A stretch of 16,505 nucleotides of DNA from Fodinibacter sp038210185 (GCA_038210185.1 JBBQWX010000098.1:1-16505); one strand, 5' to 3'. Shown: positions 1 to 7,740, counted from the first letter of the stretch. The notes: generated by a model from the sequence alone, not told the origin. Program-made: numbers and translations.

Positions 1-1467
1 GGCCAGACCGGCCAGCAGCTGCTCATCGGCGCCTACCAGGCCCTCGAACGCCAGGTCGCGGCCGGCACGGTCGAGCAGTTCACCCGGCACGAGATGCTCG
101 AGCTGGTCGTCGCCGACGGGAAGGCGCGCGGCATCATCGCCAGCGACCTCGTCACCGGCGAGATCGAGACCCACCACGCGCATGCCGTCGTGCTCGCGTC
201 GGGCGGCTACGGCAACGTCTTCTTCCTCTCGACCAACGCGATGGGGTGCAACGTCACCGCCACCTGGCGGGCGCACCGCAAGGGCGCCTACATGGCCAAC
301 CCCTGCTACACGCAGATCCACCCGACCTGCATCCCCGTGGCGGGCGACCACCAGAGCAAGCTGACGCTGATGTCGGAGTCGCTGCGCAACGACGGGCGCA
401 TCTGGGTGCCGAAGAACCGCGACGACTGCGACAAGGACCCGCGCCAGATCCCCGAGGCCGACCGCGACTACTACCTCGAGCGCATCTACCCCAGCTTCGG
501 CAACCTGGTGCCGCGCGACATCGCCTCGCGCCAGGCGAAGAACGTCTGCGACGAGGGCCGCGGGGTCGGCCCGATCGTCGGCGACTTCCGCCGCGGGGTC
601 TACCTCGACTTCACCGACGCCATCGACCGCCTGGGCAAGGCGGCGGTCGAGGCGCAGTACGGCAACCTGTTCGACATGTACGCCCAGATCACCGGGGAGA
701 ACCCGTACGACGTGCCGATGCGGATCTACCCCGCCGTGCACTACGTCATGGGCGGGCTGTGGGTCGACTACGACCTGCAGTCGACCATCCCCGGCCTCTT
801 CGTCACCGGCGAGGCCAACTTCTCCGACCACGGCGCGAACCGGCTCGGCGCCTCGGCCCTGATGCAGGGCCTGGCCGACGGCTACTTCGTGCTGCCGAAC
901 ACCATCCGCGACTACCTCTCGAAGGGTCCGTTCACGCCGCTCGCGGCCAACGACCCCGCGGTGGCAGAGGCCCGAACCTCGGTGGAGGCGCGCACGGCGC
1001 GACTGCTCGCCATCAACGGTGAGCGCAGCGTCGACTCCTTCCACAAGGAGCTCGGCCACGTCATGTGGGAGTACTGCGGCATGGAGCGCAGCGAGGAGGG
1101 CCTGCTCAAGGCGATCGACCTGATCCGCGGTCTGCGCGACGAGTTCTGGCGCAACGTGCGGGTGCTCGGCGCTGCCGACACCCTCAACCAGAGCCTCGAG
1201 AAGGCCGGCCGGGTAGCCGACTTCCTCGAGCTGGGCGAGCTGATGTGCATCGACGCCCTGCACCGCCGCGAGTCCTGCGGCGGCCACTTCCGGACCGAGA
1301 GCCGGACCGAGGACGGCGAGGCGCTGCGCAAGGACGACGAGTTCCTCTACGTCGCGGCCTGGGAGTTCGAGGGAGGCGACGGGGACGGCGAGATGAGCGC
1401 CCCGGTCCTGCACAAGGAGGACCTCGTCTACGAAGCCGTCGAGTTGAAGCAGCGGAGCTACAAATAA
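1..1467 (+). CDS. sdhA: Succinate dehydrogenase/fumarate reductase flavoprotein subunit, 5'-truncated by window edge
   Basis: Catalytic FAD subunit of succinate:quinone oxidoreductase, which oxidises succinate to fumarate at the inner face of the membrane. The reading frame is open from base 1, so the gene starts outside the window; the first Met at 94 is internal. The visible 488 residues are the C-terminal part of a protein usually about 640-670 aa long. Visible marks are the FAD-domain strand AVVLASGGYG, a TQIHPT motif (H107 of the fragment), the catalytic-arginine region VPRDIASR (R172), HYVMGGLWVD (H247), and the late FAD-binding stretch GLFVTGEANFSDHGANRLG. The C-terminal helical domain is intact and ends in KQRSYK. 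sdhB follows after 153 bp. Sequence style and the form of SdhB fit the Sdh1 type (M. tuberculosis Rv0247c-Rv0249c), where a cytochrome b subunit gene is expected upstream. Identity is secure; the Sdh1 subtype is inference. Confidence 0.96.
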   Translation, partial: GQTGQQLLIGAYQALERQVAAGTVEQFTRHEMLELVVADGKARGIIASDLVTGEIETHHAHAVVLASGGYGNVFFLSTNAMGCNVTATWRAHRKGAYMANPCYTQIHPTCIPVAGDHQSKLTLMSESLRNDGRIWVPKNRDDCDKDPRQIPEADRDYYLERIYPSFGNLVPRDIASRQAKNVCDEGRGVGPIVGDFRRGVYLDFTDAIDRLGKAAVEAQYGNLFDMYAQITGENPYDVPMRIYPAVHYVMGGLWVDYDLQSTIPGLFVTGEANFSDHGANRLGASALMQGLADGYFVLPNTIRDYLSKGPFTPLAANDPAVAEARTSVEARTARLLAINGERSVDSFHKELGHVMWEYCGMERSEEGLLKAIDLIRGLRDEFWRNVRVLGAADTLNQSLEKAGRVADFLELGELMCIDALHRRESCGGHFRTESRTEDGEALRKDDEFLYVAAWEFEGGDGDGEMSAPVLHKEDLVYEAVELKQRSYK

Positions 1468-1470
1468 CCT

Positions 1471-1491
1471 CCGGGGGGCTTCGCCCCCCGG
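1471..1491 (+). terminator. GC-rich hairpin just after sdhA, terminator- or attenuator-like
   Basis: A perfect 9-bp stem (CCGGGGGGC / GCCCCCCGG) closes a 3-base loop TTC, starting 4 bases after the sdhA stop codon. No T-run follows, so it is not a classical intrinsic terminator. It lies inside the sdhA-sdhB unit and could attenuate transcription, protect the sdhA 3' end, or pause polymerase. Confidence 0.55.
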
Positions 1492-1559
1492 AAACCCCCC
1501 AAAACACCCGGAACCCCCCTCGACCCCCGACACACCCGGAAACCCCCCAAAACACCCGG
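1487..1559. repeat. Exact 25-bp direct repeat in the sdhA-sdhB gap
   Basis: The 25 bases at 1487-1511 recur without a mismatch at 1535-1559, a 48-bp offset. The unit begins CCCGGAAACC, carries a C6 run and an A4 run, and ends ACACCCGG. The spacer at 1512-1534 is also C-rich. The first copy overlaps the 3' arm of the hairpin at 1471-1491. One strand is strongly C-rich and the other G-rich, so G-rich structures are possible. Function unknown. Confidence 0.85.
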
Positions 1560-1620
1560 CTTTCTCGGCCACCACACACTGGCCGGGCTCGCCTCCCGGA
1601 TTCCTCCAAAGGACCACAGC

Positions 1621-2364
1621 ATGAATCTCACCCTGAAGATCTGGCGCCAGGCCGGTCCGCGCCACACCGGCGGGCTCGTGACCTACAAGGTCAAGGACAT
1701 CAGCCCCGACATGAGCTTCCTCGAGATGCTCGACGTGCTCAACGAGCAGCTCAACGCGGCGCGCGAGGAGCCGATCGCGTTCGACTCCGACTGTCGCGAG
1801 GGCATCTGCGGCACGTGTGGCCTGATGATCTCGGGCCACGCGCACGGGCCGCAGAAGACCACGACCTGCCAGCTGCACATGCGCAGCTTCAGCGACGGTG
1901 AGGTCATCACCATCGAGCCCTGGCGGGCCAGTGCCTTCCCGGTCATCAAGGACCTCGTCGTCGACCGCGGCGCGTTCGACCGCATCATCCAGGCCGGCGG
2001 CTACATCTCGGTCAACACCGGCTCGGCCCCCGACGCCCACGCGACGCCGGTGCCCAAGCCCAACGCCGACCGCGCCTTCCAGGCTGCCGCGTGCATCAGC
2101 TGCGGTGCCTGCGTCGCCGCCTGCCCGAACGCCAGCGCCATGCTCTTCGTGGGCGCGAAGGTGACCCACCTCGCCGAGCTGCCCCAGGGCCAGCCCGAGC
2201 GGATGGCGCGCGTGGTCTCCATGGTCGACCAGCACGACGCCGAGGGCTTCGGGGGTTGCACCAACATCGGTGCGTGCTCGGAGGCGTGCCCCAAGGGCAT
2301 CCCGCAGGACGTCATCTCCACGCTGAACCACGACCTGCTCAAGGCGCTGCGCACCGGTCACTGA
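1621..2364 (+). CDS. sdhB: Succinate dehydrogenase/fumarate reductase iron-sulfur subunit
   Basis: The 247-aa electron-transfer subunit passes electrons from the SdhA flavin to the membrane quinone site. The N-terminal ferredoxin domain carries the [2Fe-2S] ligands C58, C63, C66 and C83 (SDCREGICGTC ... C83). The C-terminal domain has two Cys clusters, CISCGACVAAC (C158, C161, C164, C168) and C213/C219/C223 (GGCTNIGACSEACP), for the [4Fe-4S] and [3Fe-4S] centres. Length is normal for the menaquinone-linked actinobacterial Sdh1 type. The ATG is preceded by AAAGGA at 1608-1613 with 7-base spacing, so the start is well supported. It is probably cotranscribed with sdhA despite the structured, repeat-containing gap. 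The gene ends just before a large palindrome shared with the convergent CPBP gene. Confidence 0.97.
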   Translation: MNLTLKIWRQAGPRHTGGLVTYKVKDISPDMSFLEMLDVLNEQLNAAREEPIAFDSDCREGICGTCGLMISGHAHGPQKTTTCQLHMRSFSDGEVITIEPWRASAFPVIKDLVVDRGAFDRIIQAGGYISVNTGSAPDAHATPVPKPNADRAFQAAACISCGACVAACPNASAMLFVGAKVTHLAELPQGQPERMARVVSMVDQHDAEGFGGCTNIGACSEACPKGIPQDVISTLNHDLLKALRTGH

Positions 2365-2372
2365 ACCGCCTC

Positions 2373-2461
2373 AACTTTCCCGCCCGATGCCGGAAGCTTC
2401 ACCTTCGCACCACTTCAGTTGTGCTGCGAAGGTGAAGCTTCTCGCATCGGGCGAAAAAGTT
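2373..2461. terminator. 89-nt composite palindrome, probable bidirectional terminator
   Basis: Outer arms 2373-2390 and 2444-2461 pair over 18 positions with 2 mismatches. A 3x3 internal loop (2391-2393 / 2441-2443) follows, then a perfect 16-bp inner stem 2394-2409 / 2425-2440 (AAGCTTCACCTTCGCA and its complement). The apex has a C-C mismatch (2410/2424), a 3-bp CAC/GTG pairing and loop TTCAGTT. It starts 8 bases after the sdhB stop and ends 10 bases before the CPBP stop, so it can fold at the 3' end of both transcripts. The AACTTT/AAAGTT bases lie inside the stem. A dispersed palindromic repeat is an alternative. Confidence 0.75.
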
Positions 2462-2471
2462 GGGATGCCGG

Positions 2472-3215
2472 TCAGAGCCAGGCCAGGTGGTCCCTGAGCA
2501 GCGCGTAGCCGACGAAGGCGACGACGTCGAGGATCGTGTGCGCGACGACGAGGGGCATGACCCGTCTGGTGCGCGTGTAGAACCAGCCGAAGACCACGCC
2601 CATCACGACGTTGCCGACGAAGCCGCCGAAGCCCTGATACAGGTGGTAGCTGCCCCGGATGAGCGCGCTGGTGACGATGACGCGCCACTTCCCCCAGCCG
2701 ACCGAGCCCCAGCGGCGAAACAGGTAGCCCACCATGACGACCTCCTCCAGCACGGCGTTCTGGGCCGCCGCGAGCACGAGCACGGGGAGGGTCCAGCAGG
2801 CACCGGCCAGGTTGGCGGCGGCGATGGTCGTGTTGAGGTCGAGGGCCTTCGCGGCGGCGTACAGCGCCAGCCCCGGCAGCCCGATGGCGGCGGCCAGCAC
2901 TGCGCCGCGCGCCAGGTCCTGCCACGGCCGACGCAGGTCGAAGCCCATGGTGTGCGGCTCGCCGGGGTCGTCGCGCCGCAGCAGGTGCAGCGCGAGCAGC
3001 ACGGGAACCACCGCGATCACGATGCCGGTGAGTTGGTAGGCGAGGTCGAGCCAGGGCCGGTCGGGGGTGACCGAGCTGTTCATCGCCGTCGTCTGCGACC
3101 CCAGCGACTGCGCGCGGGTCAGCTTGTCGACGATGCGCAGCAGCGACCAGACCGCCGAGGCGCCGAGGGAGACACCGAGGACGAGCCAGGTCTCGGTGAG
3201 GTTCCGGCGCCGCAT
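2472..3215 (-). CDS. CPBP family intramembrane metalloprotease (Abi/CAAX-protease-like)
   Basis: A 247-aa integral membrane protein of the CPBP (CAAX protease and bacteriocin-processing) family, predicted to cleave within or near the membrane; its substrate is unknown. Motif 1 is E157-E158 in AVLEEVVMVGYLFRRWG, a form without the classical EExxxR arginine at the sixth position. Motif 2 is LIRGSYHLYQG (R188, H191). Motif 3 is N202 plus AHTILD (H226, D230). Hydrophobic segments lie near residues 11-26, 60-79, 102-122, 140-155, 198-212 and 220-240. The frame is open further upstream, but the ATG at 3215 gives the normal family length. It is preceded by TAGCCT seven bases away with no Shine-Dalgarno, pointing to a leaderless mRNA. 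It diverges from the lipoprotein gene across about 200 bp and converges on sdhB. Confidence 0.9.
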   Translation of the reverse strand: MRRRNLTETWLVLGVSLGASAVWSLLRIVDKLTRAQSLGSQTTAMNSSVTPDRPWLDLAYQLTGIVIAVVPVLLALHLLRRDDPGEPHTMGFDLRRPWQDLARGAVLAAAIGLPGLALYAAAKALDLNTTIAAANLAGACWTLPVLVLAAAQNAVLEEVVMVGYLFRRWGSVGWGKWRVIVTSALIRGSYHLYQGFGGFVGNVVMGVVFGWFYTRTRRVMPLVVAHTILDVVAFVGYALLRDHLAWL

Positions 3216-3222
3216 GGGCGTC

Positions 3223-3228
3223 AGGCTA
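3223..3228 (-). promoter_or_regulatory. -10-like TAGCCT for the CPBP gene (leaderless)
   Basis: On the minus strand TAGCCT ends 7 bases before the ATG, the geometry of actinobacterial leaderless promoters. No clear -35 element was seen. Confidence 0.45.
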
Positions 3229-3380
3229 TGCCGCGATCCCGGTCGTGCGCCCCACATCGGCTGGATGCCGGCCGGGTTCGTACGGGCGGCGGTGCCGCTC
3301 GTCGTGCGCGGCCTGCACGTGGCCGGATGACCGCCACGCGGCCCGGGTCCCACGTGCGGCGCCCCAGCACCCCACCCGCC

Positions 3381-3386
3381 TACCAT
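3381..3386 (+). promoter_or_regulatory. -10-like TACCAT for the lipoprotein gene
   Basis: TACCAT fits the TAnnnT pattern. It lies 8 bases before an in-frame ATG at 3395 and 29 bases before the preferred GTG at 3416, so it could drive a leaderless mRNA or one with a very short leader. Confidence 0.4.
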
Positions 3387-3415
3387 GGCCCTCGATGGAC
3401 GAGACGGAGTTCGCA

Positions 3416-4234
3416 GTGCCGACCCGCCCGACCCGGGTGGCCCTCGGCGTGATGTCGTGCGTGGTGGCGGGGGCGCTGTTGGCGGGGTGCTCCGACGACG
3501 CGGAACCGGTGGTGCCCTCCAGTTCGGTGGCACGGGCGAGCCCTCCGGCGGCCAGCACGCCGCCGACCTCGAGGGCGACCACGAGCGCGAGCACGAGCGC
3601 GAGCACGTCGGCCAGCGCGTCACCGACCGCCCGGGTCCCCAGCGTGGCCGAGGTCTTCAGAGCCACCCGCACCGCGGCGCTCGCAGCGCAGTCCGGGCAC
3701 GCGGTCGGCACCATGACCCGCGAGGGCAAGCGACTCCGCATCGACGTCGAGGGCGTGGCCAACGGGTCGAACCAGACGGTGTTCATCACCACGCCCGATG
3801 GTGGCACCGCCGAGGTGCTGACCGTCGGCGACGCCCACTGGATCGGTGGCGACCAGGCCTACTGGGCCGAGGCGACCGGCGACGCCAAGGCCGCCCCGGC
3901 GCTGGTCGGCAGGTACGCCCCGATCACCGAGTCGGACGCGACCGAGCTGGGGTCGTTCGCGCTGCGCACCATCCTCACCGACATCTTCTCGGTGCCCGAG
4001 CTCACACTGCTCGAGTCCAACACGGGCAGCGCCCGTGAGACCACGGTCGGCGGCAGGGCGGCCTACGTGCTCGGCCAGGCGAGCGGACCACGCCTGTGGG
4101 TCGCCGCCGACGGCAGCGGCGCACTGCTGCGCGCGGTCGGGCCCAAGAGCCAGCCGTCGGACCTCACCTTCTCCGACTGGGACAGGGCCAAGACCTTCAC
4201 CGGGCCGCCACCGGCGAGCCTGCTCGAGAACTGA
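3416..4234 (+). CDS. Predicted lipoprotein, LolA/LppX-LprG-like fold
   Basis: A 272-aa exported lipoprotein. From the GTG at 3416 the protein opens with a positively charged n-region (PTRPTR), a hydrophobic core and the lipobox LAGC with lipidated C25. A Ser/Thr/Ala/Pro-rich tether (about residues 26-75, with SASTSASTSASAS) follows, then a folded domain to the C-terminus. The pattern, including TMTREGKRLRIDVEG, VGDAHWIGG, TVGGRAAYVLG and LWVAADGSGALLRAVG, resembles actinobacterial lipoproteins of the LolA/LppX_LprAFG fold that bind lipids at the envelope. GGAG at 3406-3409 sits 6 bases before the GTG. The alternative ATG at 3395 adds an acidic MDETEFA, unusual for a signal peptide, but could be used from a leaderless mRNA. 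It converges on the DUF4126 gene. Lipoprotein call is strong, fold assignment moderate, substrate unknown. Confidence 0.85.
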   Translation: MPTRPTRVALGVMSCVVAGALLAGCSDDAEPVVPSSSVARASPPAASTPPTSRATTSASTSASTSASASPTARVPSVAEVFRATRTAALAAQSGHAVGTMTREGKRLRIDVEGVANGSNQTVFITTPDGGTAEVLTVGDAHWIGGDQAYWAEATGDAKAAPALVGRYAPITESDATELGSFALRTILTDIFSVPELTLLESNTGSARETTVGGRAAYVLGQASGPRLWVAADGSGALLRAVGPKSQPSDLTFSDWDRAKTFTGPPPASLLEN

Positions 4235-4292
4235 CGCACCCCACCGGCGGCGGCGCGCACCGCACCCACACGGCACCGCGCCGCGCCGCGCG

Positions 4293-4895
4293 TCAGGTGG
4301 AGGTGTAGGCCGGGTCGCGTCGGGTGCGCCGCCATCGGCGCACCCGCAGCCACATCCAGATCAGCAGCCAGGCGAGCAGGGCCAGGGCGAGGATGACGAG
4401 CACCGGCGCGATGAGTGCGATGAGCGACAGGCCGAGCGAGCCGACGTCCTCGACGGTGGAGACCACCGGGGCGCCCGTCCCGACGGTGCCCATGTTGATG
4501 ACGGGTCGGGCGGCCATCTTGCCGGTGTGCACCAGCCCCGAGATGACGACGCCCAGCACCACCGAGACCCAGGGGTTGTCCTTCATCCACGGGGAGCCGT
4601 CGATCTCGGCAGCCGCGGTGGTCGCCGCGAAGATCAGCCCACCCATGCTCGGCCGGATGAAGGTCTGGATGGTGTCGTTGACCGTGTCGACGGCGGGGAT
4701 CTTGTCGAGGACGACCTCGGCGAGCAGCAGGGCGGTGCCGACGCCGATCGCCCAGTTGCTCTCGATCCACTCGTAGCCGACGGGCAGGGTGATGTAGTCG
4801 GTGAACCGTGCGACGAGTGCGACGACCAGGAAGGGGATGTAGGCGTTCAGGCCCGCGGCGGCGGACAGCCCCATGCCCGTGAGGGCAGCCAGCAC
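4293..4895 (-). CDS. DUF4126 domain-containing membrane protein
   Basis: A 200-aa hydrophobic protein recognisable as DUF4126. The N-terminus has the conserved small-residue helix GMGLSAAAGLNAYIPFLVVAL, then a central ESNWAIGVGTALLLAEVVLDKIPAVDTVNDTIQTFIRPSMGGLIFA and a Gly-rich GTVGTGAPVVSTVEDVGS before a last long membrane helix (LIALIAPVLVILALALLAWLLIWMW), ending in a basic cytoplasmic tail (RVRRWRRTRR). The biochemical role of the family is unknown. The start is set at the GTG at 4895 because AAGGAGG (4901-4907 on the minus strand) lies 5 bases upstream; a longer frame to 4952 adds residues without membrane or family character. It diverges from metG and converges on the lipoprotein gene over 58 bp with no notable hairpin. 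Confidence 0.88.
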   Translation of the reverse strand: MLAALTGMGLSAAAGLNAYIPFLVVALVARFTDYITLPVGYEWIESNWAIGVGTALLLAEVVLDKIPAVDTVNDTIQTFIRPSMGGLIFAATTAAAEIDGSPWMKDNPWVSVVLGVVISGLVHTGKMAARPVINMGTVGTGAPVVSTVEDVGSLGLSLIALIAPVLVILALALLAWLLIWMWLRVRRWRRTRRDPAYTST

Positions 4896-4939
4896 GGCGT
4901 CCTCCTTGTGACGGCGGCCGCACCTCGCGGCCGCACCGA

Positions 4940-4945
4940 CGTATA
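4940..4945 (-). promoter_or_regulatory. Extended -10-like TGCTATACG for the DUF4126 gene
   Basis: On the minus strand TATACG is preceded by TG one base upstream, an extended -10 arrangement. It would give a leader of about 35 bases carrying the AAGGAGG site. No good -35 is visible. A second TAGGCT hexamer lies at 4965-4970 on the same strand. Confidence 0.35.
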
Positions 4946-5042
4946 GCACCATCGCTTCGGGGCCAGCCTAGTCCCGGTGTCTGCCCCGTGACCGACCGTC
5001 GTCCGTGGTGGGGTGGCGGGAAACCGGGTTGCCGCCGCCACC

Positions 5043-5048
5043 TAGGAT
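5043..5048 (+). promoter_or_regulatory. -10 element TAGGAT for metG (leaderless)
   Basis: TAGGAT ends 8 bases before the metG ATG and there is no Shine-Dalgarno, so transcription probably starts at or within a base or two of the start codon. Confidence 0.55.
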
Positions 5049-5056
5049 CAGGCTCC

Positions 5057-6859
5057 ATGAAGGTCCTCTCCGCCGTCGCCTGGCCGTACGCCAACGGCCC
5101 GCGCCACCTCGGCCACGTCGCCGGGTTCGGTGTGCCCTCCGACGTCTTCAGCCGGTACATGCGGATGGCGGGCCACGACGTACTCATGGTGAGCGGCTCC
5201 GACGAGCACGGCACGCCCATCCTGGTGCTCGCCGACCAGGCCCAGGTGACCCCGCGCGAGCTGGTCGACACCAACCACGCGGTCATCGCCGGGGAGCTCA
5301 CCGACCTCGGCTGCTCCTACGACCTGTACACGCGCACGACGACGGCCAACCACTACGGCGTGGCCCAGGAGCTGTTCACCCAGGTCTGGAAGAACGGCTA
5401 CATGGTCGAGCAGACCACCCAGGGCGCCATCTCCCCGTCCACCGGCCGCACCCTGCCCGACCGCTACATCGAGGGCACCTGCCCGATCTGCGGCTACGGC
5501 GAGGCGCGCGGTGACCAGTGCGACAACTGCGGCAACCAGCTCGACTCCACCGAGCTCATCGAGCCGCGCAGCCGGATCAACGGCGAGACACCGCAGTTCG
5601 TCGAGACCCAGCACTTCCTGCTCGACCTCCCGGCGCTCGCCGACGCGCTGCGGGCCTGGCTCGAGGAGCGCGAGGCGTCGGGCACCTGGCGGCCCAACGT
5701 CATCAAGTTCAGCCTCAACATCCTCGACGACATCCGCCCGCGCGCGATGACCCGCGACATCGACTGGGGCATCCCCGTGCCGCTCGACGGCTGGCGCGAC
5801 AACCCCAGCAAGCGCCTCTACGTGTGGTTCGACGCGGTGGTCGGCTACCTCTCGGCCTCGGTGGAGTGGGCCCGCCGAACCGGCGACCCCGAGCGCTGGC
5901 GGGAGTGGTGGAACGACCCCGAGGCCGTCTCGCACTACTTCATGGGCAAGGACAACATCACCTTCCACTCGCAGATCTGGCCGGCCGAGCTGCTCGGCTA
6001 CGCGGGAAAGGGCAGCCGGGGTGGCGAGCCCGGCGTCTACGGCGAGCTGAACCTGCCCACCGAGGTCGTGTCGAGCGAGTACCTCACCATGGAGGGCAAG
6101 CAGTTCTCCACCTCCCGCGGGTACACGATCCTCGTGCGTGACGTGCTGGACCGGTACGGGCCCGACAGCATCCGCTACTTCATCTGCGCCGCAGGCCCGG
6201 AGAACCAGGACGCCAACTTCACCTGGCGCGAGTTCGTGCAGCGCAACAACTCCGAGCTCGTGGCCGGCTGGGGCAACCTCGTCTCGCGCACGGCGGCGAT
6301 GGTGGCGAAGAACTTCGGTGAGATTCCTGCGCCAGGCGCGCTGGAGCCGGTCGACGAGGAGGTGCGCGCCACGGTGCTCGCCGGGTTCGGCGCCGTGGGA
6401 GGCCTGCTGGAGCGGCACCGCCAGAAGGCCGCGATCGCCGAGGCGATGCGCGTCGTGGGCGAGGTCAACGCCTACGTCTCACGCACCGAGCCGTTCAAGC
6501 TCAAGGGCGAGCACCAGCAGGAACGGCTCGCCACGGTGCTGCACACCCTCGTGCAGTGCGTCTCTGACCTCAACACCATGCTCGTGCCGTTCCTCCCGCA
6601 CGCGGCCAACCGGGTCGACGCGGTGCTCGGCGGTGACGGTGCCTTCGTGCCGATGCCGCGGCTCGAGACGGTCACCGGGCTCGATGCCGGTGACGACGGT
6701 CGCACCTACCCGGTGATCACCGGCGACTACTCGGACACCCCCCGATGGCAGTCGCGCCCGGTCGTGGTCGGCACCCCGATTCGCAAGCCGGCACCGGTCT
6801 TTGCCAAGCTCGACGAGTCGGTGGTCGACGAGGAGCTGGCCCGGGCAGCAGGGGGCTGA
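5057..6859 (+). CDS. metG: Methionine--tRNA ligase
   Basis: A 600-aa cytoplasmic methionyl-tRNA synthetase that activates methionine with ATP and charges initiator and elongator tRNA-Met. The class I HIGH signature appears as PYANGPRHLGH (residues 10-20). The connective domain has one zinc knuckle, C142-x2-C145 and C155-x2-C158. The KMSKS loop is the variant FSTSR (350-354) in MEGKQFSTSRG. The anticodon-binding helical domain fills the C-terminal third. There is no C-terminal EMAP/tRNA-binding domain. The start at 5057 gives the family N-terminus MKVLSAVAWPYANG; an upstream in-frame ATG at 4988 adds residues without family character and lies before the TAGGAT element. tatD begins 4 bases after the stop, so the two are surely cotranscribed, as in many actinobacteria. 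Confidence 0.97.
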   Translation: MKVLSAVAWPYANGPRHLGHVAGFGVPSDVFSRYMRMAGHDVLMVSGSDEHGTPILVLADQAQVTPRELVDTNHAVIAGELTDLGCSYDLYTRTTTANHYGVAQELFTQVWKNGYMVEQTTQGAISPSTGRTLPDRYIEGTCPICGYGEARGDQCDNCGNQLDSTELIEPRSRINGETPQFVETQHFLLDLPALADALRAWLEEREASGTWRPNVIKFSLNILDDIRPRAMTRDIDWGIPVPLDGWRDNPSKRLYVWFDAVVGYLSASVEWARRTGDPERWREWWNDPEAVSHYFMGKDNITFHSQIWPAELLGYAGKGSRGGEPGVYGELNLPTEVVSSEYLTMEGKQFSTSRGYTILVRDVLDRYGPDSIRYFICAAGPENQDANFTWREFVQRNNSELVAGWGNLVSRTAAMVAKNFGEIPAPGALEPVDEEVRATVLAGFGAVGGLLERHRQKAAIAEAMRVVGEVNAYVSRTEPFKLKGEHQQERLATVLHTLVQCVSDLNTMLVPFLPHAANRVDAVLGGDGAFVPMPRLETVTGLDAGDDGRTYPVITGDYSDTPRWQSRPVVVGTPIRKPAPVFAKLDESVVDEELARAAGG

Positions 6860-6863
6860 GGCA

Positions 6864-7718
6864 GTGACGTCGCAGCCCACCCGGCGCGGTGCCCCCGAGC
6901 TGCCTGACCCGCTACCGATTGCGGTGGTGGACAACCACACCCACCTCGACATTCGCCGCGACGGTGAGCAGGTGTCGCTCGACGACCTCGGGCCGGTGCT
7001 CGCCGAAGCCGCCGGGGTGGGGGTGGACCGGGTGGTGCAGGTCGGCTGCGACCTGCCGGGGGCTCGCTTCGCCGTGGAGGCGGCCGAGCGGTATGCCGGC
7101 GTGCTCGCCGGCGTGGCGCTGCACCCGAACGAGGTGCCGGCCCTGGCGGCGAGCGGAGAGCTCGACGAGGCCTTCGGCGAGATCGAGCGGCTCGCGGCGC
7201 TGCCCCGGGTGCGGGTGGTGGGGGAGACCGGACTCGACTACTACCGCACCGGGCCGGACGGCGTGCCGGCCCAGCGGGAGTCGTTCCGCCGGCACATCGA
7301 CCTCGCCAAGCGGCTCGACCGCACGCTGCAGATCCACGACCGCGACAGCCACGACGACGTGCTGCGGGTGCTCGCGGAGGAGGGGGCGCCGGCGCGCACG
7401 GTCATGCACTGCTTCTCCGGTGGCCCGGAGATGGCCCGCGAGTGCGTCGACCGCGGCTACCACCTGTCTTTCAGCGGCACGGTGACCTTCAAGAGCGCCA
7501 AGGCGCTGCGCGACGCCATGGCCGTCACGCCGCTCGAGCTGCTCCTCGTCGAGACCGACGCGCCCTATCTGACCCCGCATCCGTGGCGAGGCGCCACCAA
7601 CACCCCGGCGCTGGTCCCGCTCACCGTGCGGGCGATGGCCGCGGTGCTCGGGGTGGCGGTGCCGACCCTGTGCGAGGCGCTCAGCGCGAACGCCGAGCGG
7701 TTGTACGGACCCTGGTGA
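6864..7718 (+). CDS. tatD: TatD family metal-dependent hydrolase (DNase)
   Basis: A 284-aa TIM-barrel metalloenzyme of the TatD/YcfH family; characterised members are Mg-dependent 3'-5' nucleases implicated in DNA repair and RNA turnover. Metal ligands are visible in order: H25 and H27 (DNHTHLD), E121 (VGETGLDYYRT), H158 (LQIHDRDSHDD), H182 (VMHCFSGG) and D232 (ETDAPYLTPHPWRG). The GTG at 6864 is chosen because it is the first start after the metG stop; GAGG at 6858-6861 is very close, while AGGGGG ending at 6855 is at normal spacing. It corresponds in position to M. tuberculosis Rv1008, between metG and rpfB. A hairpin follows 4 bases after the stop. Confidence 0.93.
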   Translation: MTSQPTRRGAPELPDPLPIAVVDNHTHLDIRRDGEQVSLDDLGPVLAEAAGVGVDRVVQVGCDLPGARFAVEAAERYAGVLAGVALHPNEVPALAASGELDEAFGEIERLAALPRVRVVGETGLDYYRTGPDGVPAQRESFRRHIDLAKRLDRTLQIHDRDSHDDVLRVLAEEGAPARTVMHCFSGGPEMARECVDRGYHLSFSGTVTFKSAKALRDAMAVTPLELLLVETDAPYLTPHPWRGATNTPALVPLTVRAMAAVLGVAVPTLCEALSANAERLYGPW

Positions 7719-7722
7719 GGGG

Positions 7723-7740
7723 CCCGGCTGCCGAGTCGGG
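7723..7740 (+). terminator. Hairpin after tatD
   Basis: A 7-bp stem CCCGGCT / AGTCGGG (one G-T pair) closes a 4-base loop GCCG. It begins 4 bases after the tatD stop and has no T-tract, so at best it is a weak or Rho-assisted terminator of the metG-tatD unit. Confidence 0.4.

Noticed and set aside
94..96. ATG as the start of the flavoprotein gene
   Set aside because: The same frame is open to base 1 and encodes family sequence (GQTGQQLLIGAYQ) before it, so the gene is truncated by the window edge.
1487..1559. CRISPR-like repeat-spacer-repeat
   Set aside because: Only two copies, low complexity, no leader and no cas genes.
4235..4292. Terminator between the lipoprotein and DUF4126 genes
   Set aside because: The 58 bp are GC-rich with GCGC runs but show no convincing stem-loop.
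4063..5301. Long minus-strand open frame of 412 codons
   Set aside because: It crosses the lipoprotein 3' end, the DUF4126 gene and the metG start and is Arg/Pro-rich; the real genes explain all its span.
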